Of a stretch of 64,000 nt of DNA, positions 26,701 to 36,218 are shown one piece after another. The first letter of the stretch is position 1. Every line of letters starts with the position of its first letter. This DNA comes from Xestospongia bergquistia (Eukaryota; Porifera; Demospongiae; Haplosclerida; Petrosiidae). The stretch spans positions 9,171,230 to 9,235,229 of the forward strand of contig OZ014414.1 of NCBI GenBank assembly GCA_963965975.1, in the 5' to 3' direction. The notes beneath the pieces are model-generated. The model did not search any database. It saw only the letters and a program-made list of their open reading frames with translations, and was not told where the DNA came from. Position numbers and translations under genes: made by a program.

Positions 26701-28497
26701 TAAAAACATGCAGTAACTGTTGTCTAATACTACTCATCTCTTACCTTGTCTCTTTGACATTTGTCATAAATAGTGTGGTAGCCTATTGTTAACTTGATCA
26801 CACCCAAGTGCTTCAATGAATCAAGATTTTCCTTTGCTGTCATTAACAAAAGGTCAATTAAACTTTGTGGAGCATAGCAGGTAACAATGATGGAGTTGCC
26901 TTCATTTACTGTTCTAACTTGTACTTTCTTTGCCATATCTTTGAATGCTTTTGACAGTAATCCTCTAATTTCAAAGAGAGTGTATTTGTCAGCTTCCCAT
27001 TCCAGAATGAACACAATAGTTTCACAGGTGAGATGATGAGAAGATGTAGAGATTTTGATGTTTTGATTACAACATACATCAGCTTTGATCTTTTTACAAA
27101 ATTCATCAACTAATGTGTTGTAGTTTGTGATATGTGCTTTAGCTTCAGTAATGTTAAATTGATCAACAATTTCCTCTAAGCAGCAAATGTTAATAATGGT
27201 ACATTTATCTTGTACAAGATCCATAACATCATCAAGTGATTCAGCTGTTGCTAGCTGAGGTCTTAGTTCTCGGAAACATCTACGAAGATATGTTTTAAGT
27301 TCTTGCAGTGAAGGGATTCCCTTAGCAATAAGAGGAGCAACTGTGTAAAAAAGTTTACCAAATTTCATTCTCATTTGATCAAAATCATGTTGAAAAGTGG
27401 GTTGGAGATTTATTTGGGAGGGAAACATTTGATCTATAAATAAAACATTATAACTTGTAGATATATATATATAGTGGTACTTACCATACTCTTTGAGTAT
27501 ATCTTTAGCAACAGGTACTGTTTGTTCAGATTTTAATAAGACACTTGCAAACAATTTTAATTTGCTAGGATCTTCAGACACTGTAGTATGTAGTGCTTTC
27601 AATGGACCATCTCCTAGTACACCTCCTAATCTATTGACTTCATCTAATGTCTCCTTAGAGATCACTCTCTCTGTATATAACATCTGAACAATCTCCACAG
27701 GAAGAGTAAGTGGTGAGATCCTATCAGAGTGTTTCTGTAACATTTGACAAGCTGGAGTGGATAAAAATTAAAAATAAATAATAAATATTAATATTATAAT
27801 TATATGTACTACTAACATTAATTTATACCTATATCCAGATCAAGTTTTACACGTTTTTGTTCTAATTCCATTGTTTGAACATCTTGTTTTCTCTTTCTTG
27901 AACTTGGTATGTCTATTAATTATTTAGATCTAATGAACAAATTGTTCTAATTACCTCTAGTTAAGTGTTCCACAGGAAGAGTAAGTGGTAAAATCCTATC
28001 AGAGTGTTTCTGTAACATTTGACAAGCTGGAGTAGATAAGATTTCTATAAATAAGAAAAGAAATGATTCATTAATACAATTTTAACATATTAAATCATTT
28101 ATAATACTAGAATAAAAATTTCTTACTGAAAGTCTTTAATTTTTCAGCAACAAAATTTTCTTCTGTCGTCTTGAGAGCATTGACTAGTGAGTCCAATGTA
28201 GGACCTCCACTTTCAGTCACCTTGTCAGCTTTACTCAACCACAGAGTTAAACACTCCTGAAGACAACTCTCTGGATCATCACGGTACTTGGTTCTAATGC
28301 TTAACAGAGTAGGTTGTAATATACCCAGTTGTAGACCAAGAGGAGACCAACGATGATTTGGGAAATAGCTTTGTTTCAAAGCTTTAATGATATCTTTCAA
28401 ATTACTAACATCTATAATAACAATGTAAAGAAATAGTAACAACTTAAAGTGAATACAATCAAGTTAACTCACTCAGTTCACTTTGATTTGCTGCCAT
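23758..28497 (-). CDS. Receptor gene D: Death / partial CARD / CARD-like / unassigned module / coiled coil / LRR protein (925 aa)
   Basis: Exons: 28473-28497, 28127-28411, 27955-28044, 27829-27912, 27485-27751, 26745-27433, 26572-26689, 26419-26481, 26199-26336, 25930-26154, 23758-24551; total 2778 nt, in frame. Death domain ~10-103. Two extra exons follow: a 90-nt exon giving KILSTPACQMLQKHSDRILP then LTLPVEHLTRG, whose start is CARD-like and whose tail matches the end of gene E's Death exon, and an 84-nt basic exon (SRKRKQDVQTMELEQKR), also present in E. Then CARD-like ~161-250, unassigned module ~250-480, coiled coil ~480-586, LRR ~661-925. All added exons are phase 1, so the frame survives. 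Confidence 0.85.
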
Positions 28498-28931
28498 AAC
28501 TAAGGACTTGGGAGTGTCTAGTACTAGTAAAGGGTGGGGCTGCATACCAGGAATATGAATATTGTAAATTTTACTATAAATAATATTTCGCAGTCATTAG
28601 TGATATAAATAACATATTTCCTTATTTGGTAAAATAAACTAACATTTTATATTATATATACTTTTTAGTAGTCATGGTAACGTTAAAGTTTAAGACTCAA
28701 CTATATTGTGTTCTATTTAATAACTTATTAATAACTTATGTTATCTCTAAATACAACATGGTGAGATGAATGGATGTATGAATGAATAGTATGGATTAAT
28801 GTCACATGACCAAACACATGATAGGGAATAGTATATTACCAGTTTATATATAAAGTTTGAATATAAATTAATTAATAGATATAATATAAATAGATCATAT
28901 TATGTAAATTATATAAATTATTATTTTGTAG
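28498..28931. other. Intergenic between gene D and the KRIT1 3' side
   Basis: AT-rich sequence nearly identical to 18540-18941. Bases next to gene D share the putative receptor 5' flank. No additional exon recognised. Confidence 0.55.
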
Positions 28932-29126
28932 ATATTAGAAGATGATATTGTTGAAGTATATACACTTATAAAAACAATTAATACAACTCGTCAATCAAGA
29001 AATAAAAACCAGTTAAACCAATATGTATCTGATGATTATGTCATAAAGAGAGGACAGGTGGTTGTCAAGGAGATAGGTAGTCACACTGATAATGGAGGTT
29101 ATCATTTACTACTGATAAGTTATTAA
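28932..29126 (+). CDS. Orphan terminal exon of an unrecognised gene
   Basis: A pyrimidine-rich stretch and AG at 28930-28931 precede 65 open codons beginning ILEDDIVEVYTLIKT and ending GSHTDNGGYHLLLISY plus stop. The 5'-most codons carry no Met, so it looks like a last exon. No upstream partner exon is apparent back to gene D. It is tail-to-tail with KRIT1, whose stop is 97 bp away. The copy at 18942-19135 is frameshifted. I do not recognise the protein; it may be a remnant carried along by duplication. Confidence 0.4.
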   Translation: MLEDDIVEVYTLIKTINTTRQSRNKNQLNQYVSDDYVIKRGQVVVKEIGSHTDNGGYHLLLISY

Positions 29127-29222
29127 CAATATACTATAATAACAATAACATAATAGTATATTAATAACAACTTATATTATTAATAATATATATAGTTAAT
29201 AAATACAATAGTTTATAAAATG

Positions 29223-32200
29223 TCATGTTTTATTCTCTAACTGTTGTTTATTAAAACTAATTTTTACTGAATCTAACTCTTTCTTCATTTGAGTTGATAA
29301 ACTATGTAATAATGGAGCCTTTGAATAAAAGAGAAAATTAAGTAATAATTACCAAATATTATAATATAAAGTGAATTTACAGATCATGTACATGAGGATA
29401 CATGAGTTAAATGAAATAGATCTAAAATGACAATGTTAAAGTGAACATTATTGTAATATAGTATATCAATGATGTTAATAGTAAGACTTTAAAGAAATGC
29501 TACAATATAATGATATGTCATTCTCCTTTATTCAATGATATAATATATACTTTTCTCCTTCTCTCATAATACATTATATAGACTCATTATAGACACACCC
29601 ACACACATAATGTTATAATATAATATATTACTTGTTTAGTATGTATGGTCATTGACAGGTCACCATTTAATGTTTTAAGACAAAATAAATGTTTTTCCTC
29701 TGACATGTCCCATTCCATTCCATCAAGTGTATGACTTTGTATTAAAACCTAATATAATATAATATAATATAATATAATATAATATAATATAATATAATAT
29801 AATATAATATAATATAATATAATATAATATAATATAATATAATATAATATAATATAATATGTGACCATAAATACGAAAATGGTACCTAACGCGCAAACAA
29901 ATTTCGAGTGAACGCTTGCATATAAATTGTTGCTATGCAACCATCTTAAACAGGAAGCTATTAAAATTCATTATGTATCGAGATCAATGATTGGCCTTCA
30001 TGAATACCAAATAACATTGACTTCCTGCTCAAGATGGATGTGTAGCAACCGTTTCTAAACAAGCATTTGTTCAAAATTCACTTGCGCGTTAGGTACCATT
30101 TTCGTATTTATGGTCACATATAATATAATATAATATAATATAATATAATAAATATAATATAATATAATATAATATAATATAAATTATAATATAATATAAT
30201 ATAATATAATGTAATACAATATATTATAGTAGCTATGATCACAATTACATATTTTGTTAACTTACATTAGTCTCTTTGTTAACAATATGAAATCCTAATG
30301 TATTAATTCCTATTCTTATAGGAAGTTTACGAACTGACTTAATAGAGGACTAAACAACAAACAAATATTATTAATTTTGAACTTTCCTTCTTTTATATAC
30401 TTACAGTAGTAGTTGTTTGTTGATAGATTTTAGTAGTCAAGTTTCCTTCATAAAAGGTAGCTCCATAAAATGGCCACCTTCTACATAACTCCAAGTACTT
30501 GTCATAAAGCTTTACAGTCATTATAATAATATTAAGTCTATAATATGATGTAATACTTACCATTATTGTATTGTCTTGTCTTTGAGAGAGGAGCTCATGT
30601 TTAACTAGTAATCTTTTCTCATATTGTAATCGTTTTTTACTCCTTAACATTGTAGATGGTAGTAAAGTAGGAAGACGATCTTTAATAAACTGATCATTAT
30701 GGATAATCTCATTATAATCACCATATGATAACTAACAGACAGAGGAGATGTGATATATTATAATATTATTATATACCTGCATTGTAATGGAGGCTAGTTC
30801 AAGTGCCTCTTCTTCTGATGTAGGATAGCAACCACTTAATACATGATTCTGAGCCTGTATAATAAATGAATGATTAGACTAATAGAGTGAGATACCACTT
30901 ACATCATAATACAAATAGCTCAATGCTGTGGAGTTAGATATCTATAATATATAGACTATAATAATACTTGTTAATATCATATTATAAAACTGACTATGTT
31001 TTCTCTGATACCAGCAAAAAACACATTCCTTCTCATAAAGAGACTCGGTGTCTCTGATGGATTACCTCCAGAAAATCGCTTCATCAATTGTTTCCATTTT
31101 CCTATTAGTTTTAATGGTTTATCAGTATCTCCTAACTGTAGTGCTATAATATTAACACATTATATTAACTTATTATTAATATCATGTTATATTATAATAC
31201 CTAGACTTTTTGATACTATCCACAGTGCAAATACAAACTGGAACTCCAAGTCCAAATGAATTAATCCACATAGTTCCTGTATATATAGTAAATAATAAAA
31301 TAGTTAATTAATTATATTAATTACTTGTAATACATCTAAAGCTGATGTATTGTTTCCTTTATAGAAGTGAGCTAATTGATGTTGTCCATTCATAAAATTA
31401 ATACTCATTTTTGTAATAGACACTGGCTTTGAAATAAAATATTATTTCAACAATAAATACAAAAATGGATGACTTACTTTAGACTTAACTGAAGTATCTT
31501 TTGTGATGTCTGCTTGACTCCCTCTTTGATCGAGGTCATAATCATCTAATTGGTTATCATCAACTGTAGGTACGTCTTTATCATCATGAGCTATTAGAGG
31601 TATCATGACAATTGGTTTCTTCAATTGTTTATTATGAGTGTCCACCTAATATATCATATAATGATATAACATTCTATCCATCCATCCATTTATCTAGACC
31701 TGTTCTTGATAAGCTGTTCTAAGTAGTTGTTCAGTATCTCTCCAATCATTACTCTTATTTTCAAGACACACTGCTAAAGGAGACTTACCCTCTTCATCTA
31801 AAGCACCCTAACAAATGTATAACTAAATTAGGTACAGGTAATCAGATTAAAATTTTACAGCATTAATTGCAGGATGTTGTAATAAATATGCAACAATATC
31901 ACGATGACCATTTCCAGCTGCTAAATGTAGTGGTGTTGAACCATTACTGTTTCTATGGATACAAACAAACAAATATATCGTTTAATTAATAATATCATTA
32001 CTGAATTCCAATATAAGCTAGACAATCTTCAACAAGTGATTTAACAACATCAAGTTCACCATACCTGAGTATGATAAATGAACAGACCAGGTAGATGAAT
32101 GGAGTCAATTACTTACCAACATGCATAATGAAGTGGTGACCAGCCATCAATATCAAGTTCATTAGGATCTTGTCCTGTTAATATCGAGTTCTTTATTCCT

Positions 32201-33774
32201 CTCACATCACCTTCACAAGCAAACACATGAAGAGGATATTTGTCTAACCAATCTATATCACTACAATAGAAACAATAAAATAAACTCTTTATATTTACTG
32301 TCTAATATTGTTTATAATAATTGTGTCATGATATATATAATTTATTAGGTATATATTAATTGAATGTAGTGATGTCATAATCTTACCCATCAGGTATGTC
32401 TGCTTTCCATTGTGGTATTTTTGTTCCTATAACTTGATAATCTGGTACACCCAGTCCAAAATACTTGTTCACAATATGGACATCAGGCTATATATAATAA
32501 AATGAGTTATTTATAGTTGTAGTGAGATACCTTGTCTTTGTATGTTAAACCTGAACCAAAAAATGGATTACTGACATATTTATCAACTGGTATTTCTTCA
32601 GAGAACTTCTTTGATCTTATATACAAGTCACTATTAAAACAATAGACAGGATATTAGAATTGTATGTCTGTAAAACTGGTATATATCTCCAAGTGTTTTT
32701 GATATACCTTGAGACTGAAGGTCCATATATTGGATTTGTAATGGATGATATAGTCCTTTGCTCCAAAGAAAGAGAATATAAGTTATTGAGTGCATTTGGT
32801 TGAGTGTGCTGTTCTCGGAGCCAACTAAGTGAGGAGAATAGATCAATAGGAAGACAAATGGATGAATGGTAATGATCATTGGTAGACAAATGGATGAATG
32901 GTAATGATCATTGGTAGACAAATGGATGAATGGTAATGATCATTGGTAGACAAATGGATGAATGGTAATGATCATTGGTAGACAAATTGATTAATAGCTT
33001 ATTAGACTATATTGATCACTTACTTGTCTAAAGCTGCTAGCATTTCTCTAGTAGCTGGATGTAAACTAATGGAGTTATCATACATGTCATGAAGAACTTT
33101 CTCAAGTGAATGAAACTTTGGAAAAAGTGTTGAGTCAGCAGGATAACAGGAGACAACACTAGATCCTAAAAATGAGAACAATACTAAATACATTTATCTG
33201 CTGTCTCTTGATCTACTGACTTTCATTTGTGACAGGTATTATATAACTAATAAAAACACTGGGAGCTTCATTATCAGACCCTATTTCAATATTTCCAGAC
33301 CCTCCAGTAACAGTTAAAAAGACTGCCTTCAATCCTGTAAATTATACAATAAACCATCTGTCCATTTTGTCTATTCATGCATCCATTGATAATCCATCCA
33401 TCCATTTGTCATACCTTTAATACCAGTATGGTTAGGATGACCAGCTGTTTCTGCAAGTTTTTCTGACCAATCTCGACAGTTTTCTACTAAAATTATTTCA
33501 GGATTGGAATAGGCTGGTCCAGAAAATGCAGCCAAAGAATTGAGATAAGGTTCAGCTGGCCAATATCTCAACAGTACTTCATAATCAGTAGCTTGGTAAG
33601 GAATTATTTGATGATAAATTTGTTTTTCGCTTTTTGGTGTACGACGAAGAATCAAAGCAGCCAATTTTATTTGTTTTGAACTATATTGACTGAAAAACAA
33701 AAGAGAGAAGTTATAAAAAGTTTATTGTCTGCAGCCATTATATAATAGCGTCATATTTACCTTGCAAAAGCCAT
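29223..33774 (-). CDS. KRIT1: KRIT1/CCM1-like scaffold protein (818 aa)
   Basis: Twenty-two exons from 33761-33774 to 29223-29318, total 2457 nt in frame. Residues ~1-180 match the KRIT1 Nudix-fold N terminus (KQIKLAALILRRTP). Next come LALDNWLREQHTQPN-type sequence with the NPxY motif (TNPIY), then NPFFGSG and NKYFGLGVPDY, matching the three KRIT1 NPx[YF] sites, the third altered to NKYF. Ankyrin repeats include PLHVFACEGD and STPLHLAAGNGH. The FERM domain includes ALQLGDTDKPLKLIGKW, FMRRNVF and FYGATFYEGNLTTK. In vertebrates KRIT1 binds Rap1, ICAP1 and HEG1 and controls junctions. Human KRIT1 is 736 residues; this one is longer, mainly in linkers. It starts 129 bp from PDHA1 on the other strand. 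Intron 20 holds a MITE; the acceptor before LYDKYLEL is AAG here and CAG in the pseudogene. Confidence 0.92.
29750..30200. repeat. (ATAAT)n microsatellite split by a MITE
   Basis: Pentanucleotide repeat like 19755-19935, interrupted by the 259-bp element at 29860-30118. The duplicate lacks the insertion. Confidence 0.95.
29860..30118. mobile_element. Foldback MITE with perfect 37-bp terminal inverted repeats
   Basis: The ends TGTGACCATAAATACG and CGTATTTATGGTCACA are reverse complements and pairing is perfect for 37 bp, then continues imperfectly for roughly another 70 bp (both arms contain CATCTT...CAGGAAG). Flanks allow a TA target duplication, as in Tc1/mariner-type MITEs, but the flanking repeat is itself TA-rich. 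The empty site is preserved in the pseudogene intron at 19755-19935. GC content is higher than the flanks. No coding capacity. Confidence 0.92.
32840..32990. repeat. 32-bp tandem repeat in KRIT1 intron
   Basis: Four nearly perfect units built on GACAAATGGATGAATGGTAA. Same family as 22570-22727. Confidence 0.9.
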
Positions 33775-33903
33775 TGTCTTCTCGAACTGAGCCCCTCCTA
33801 ACAACAATGTTTTTAGCCGCGCCCATTGTTGATCACGCCCCCTAACTATGCGCAGTTACGCCCTTAAAATTAACGACCTGTCTAAAGTGATAGAAAAACG
33901 AGA
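33775..33903. promoter_or_regulatory. Bidirectional promoter KRIT1 / PDHA1
   Basis: Only 129 bp separate the two divergent start codons. The stretch is locally GC-rich (GCCCCTCC, CACGCCCCC, TGCGCAGTT, TACGCCC), in contrast to the AT-rich surroundings. TGCGCA resembles half of an NRF1 site, common upstream of nuclear mitochondrial genes; that reading is inference. Confidence 0.65.
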
Positions 33904-36079
33904 ATGAGCCATATATATAGAACATTGTCTGTTTTTAAACGCTCTCCATCTTTTTTGAGAGCTGGAGTAAGTCACTACACTAAATGATATATATTATATT
34001 AACTCTGTAATGCTATAACTACTTAGATCTTAGGACTGAGGTACCAATCTACATCAGCCGAGTACCAACTACCAGTATGCCCTTATTTGGTATTGTATCT
34101 TTTGAATTTGTCTATGTTTTTGTAGCCTTTCAAGCTACATAAATTGGAGTCAGGTCCTTCACAAACTGCATCCATTACAAGAGATGAGTTTCTTAATATA
34201 TACCGTGATATGGTTATGATACGAGAAATGGAGAACGAAGCTAGGAAGTTATATCAAACTAAAGTTATTCGTGGATTTTGCCATCTTTATATTGGACAGG
34301 TATGTTAAGAAAGCTTTAGAATAGGTCACTATTAAACTTTAGACTAGTGAACATCAGTACTTACCACAGTAACTTAGGATATCTACCATTAGTAAGTTCT
34401 AGACTAGTGAACATCAGTACTTACCACAGTGACCTAGGATAACTACCATTAGTAAGTTCTAGACTAGTGAACATCAGTACTTACCACAGTGACCTAGGAT
34501 AACTACCATTAGTAAGTTCTAGACTAGTGAACATCAGTACTTATCACAGTGACCTAGAATAACTACCATTAGTAAGTTCTAGACTATTGAACATCAGTAC
34601 TTACCACAGTGACCTAAGATAACTACCATTAGTAAGTTCTAGACTATTGAACATCAGTACTTACCACAGTGACCTAGGATAACTACCATTAGTAAGTTCT
34701 AGACTAGTAAACATCAGTACTTATCACAGTGACCTAGGATAGCTACCATTAGTAAGCTCTAGACTAGTGAACATCAGTAGTTACCATAGTGACCTAGGAT
34801 AACAACAAGTACTTACTATTATAGGAAGCCTGTGCTGTTGGTATGGAGTCTGTCATAACAAAAGATGATCCTGTTATCACTGCTTATCGTGCCCACGGCT
34901 GGACATATACTAGAGGTATACCTCCAAAAGAAGTATTGGCAGAATTGACAGGTAATGTCACTAATAATATGTCATGGTATCATATTATGTATTAGGTAAG
35001 AGCACTGGTTGTGCAAGAGGGAAAGGTGGTTCTATGCACATGTATGCACCAAACTTTTATGGTGGTAATGGCATAGTTGGGGCACAGGTAACACACTCAT
35101 TTGTCTGTCTAATGTTATTATTACTGATGTATCCTTTGATCATATTCAGGTTCCTGTAGGTGCTGGTATAGCATTGGAGTTACAATACAATGAAAAGAAA
35201 GACAATATATGTATATGTCTCTATGGTGACGGTGCAGCCAACCAAGGACAGGTACACATAGATTATCTATTTATTGCTCATTCATCTATACATCCATCTT
35301 TCAGTCTATCCATTTATCCATTCATCTATTCATTCATCCATTATAGGTATTTGAGGCTTTTAATATGTCTGCTCTATGGAAGTTACCCGTTTTATTTGTA
35401 TGTGAAAACAATCATTATGGTATGGGAACGTCAATAGATCGATCATCAGCGTCCACTGCCTACTATGCTAGAGGAGATTATATCCCTGGTATATATGTTG
35501 AAGGGCAGGATGTACTTGCTGTAAGAGAGGCTACTAAATGGGCAAAGCAGTACATTTTGGAAGGAAATGTAAAGATCTATGCATTAGTCCATTCCCATTC
35601 ATCCATTATTGATCTATTTGTCCATTTTTATGTTAATTTATCAATGTTTCTAGGGTCCTTTGGTAATGGAACTGGACACCTATCGTTACTATGGACACAG
35701 TATGAGTGACCCAGGAAAAAGGTGTGGCTTTGTCATTCATTATTTAGATATAATCAGTTCATACAGGGACTCTTTTATTTTTATTTAATACTTTAGTTAT
35801 CGTACTACTGAAGAAGTACAAACGTTTCGTAAAGAGAGGGACCCTATTAAAATGGCTTCTGGTTACATCACTGATAAAAATCTTGCTACTGAAGATGAAC
35901 TCAAAGCTATTCAAAAAGAAGTCAAAGAAGAAATCAAAGAAGCTGTTGTTTTTAGTACATCAGGTTCTGAGCTACCAGCTGATGAATTGTATTTTGATAT
36001 TTATACTAACACTCCAACTCATTCAGTCCGTGGGTGTGACCCCTTCACATGGGGTAACTCTCAACGTGCTGTACAATAA
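33904..36079 (+). CDS. PDHA1: Pyruvate dehydrogenase E1 component subunit alpha, mitochondrial (397 aa)
   Basis: Exons: 33904-33966, 34027-34089, 34126-34299, 34825-34951, 34996-35087, 35150-35251, 35347-35568, 35654-35721, 35797-36079; total 1194 nt in frame. The N terminus ([17 protein letters not shown]) is basic and Ser-rich, as a mitochondrial targeting peptide. The thiamine diphosphate motif is [10 protein letters not shown] ... [10 protein letters not shown]. The phosphorylation loop [17 protein letters not shown] keeps both regulatory serines of the human enzyme, implying control by PDH kinase. It decarboxylates pyruvate with PDHB in the matrix complex. Human protein is 390 residues. 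Intron 3 contains a 60-bp minisatellite. PDXK follows 140 bp downstream on the same strand. Confidence 0.97.
34320..34805 (+). repeat. 60-bp minisatellite, about 8 units, PDHA1 intron 3
   Basis: Units contain CTACCATTAGTAAG, TCTAGACTAGTGAACATCAG and TACTTACCACAGTGACCTAG. The same unit fills introns of MAN1A-2 (52905-55240) and, on the other strand, MFI (39572-39885). Confidence 0.95.
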
Positions 36080-36218
36080 TAAGAAAAATTGTTAATATGT
36101 TTTTAGTTTGCGAGATATAACTGTATTTTATTGGTTTTTAGCAGTAGTGCATAAAATTTGGAATTACAAAATGTAGGTGTGGCTAGCGTATCCACACTCA
36201 CCCACGTGTATTGACGAC
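36080..36218 (+). promoter_or_regulatory. PDXK upstream region with E-box
   Basis: 139 bp between the PDHA1 stop and PDXK start. CACGTG at 36203-36208 lies 11 bp before the ATG. The gap is short enough that the PDHA1 3' UTR and PDXK promoter probably overlap. Confidence 0.5.

Noticed and set aside
34320-34805. Regular 60-bp repeats looking like a CRISPR array
   Set aside because: Units are contiguous with no unique spacers, and lie in an intron of an animal gene. Same for 39572-39885, 44990-46165 and 52905-55240.
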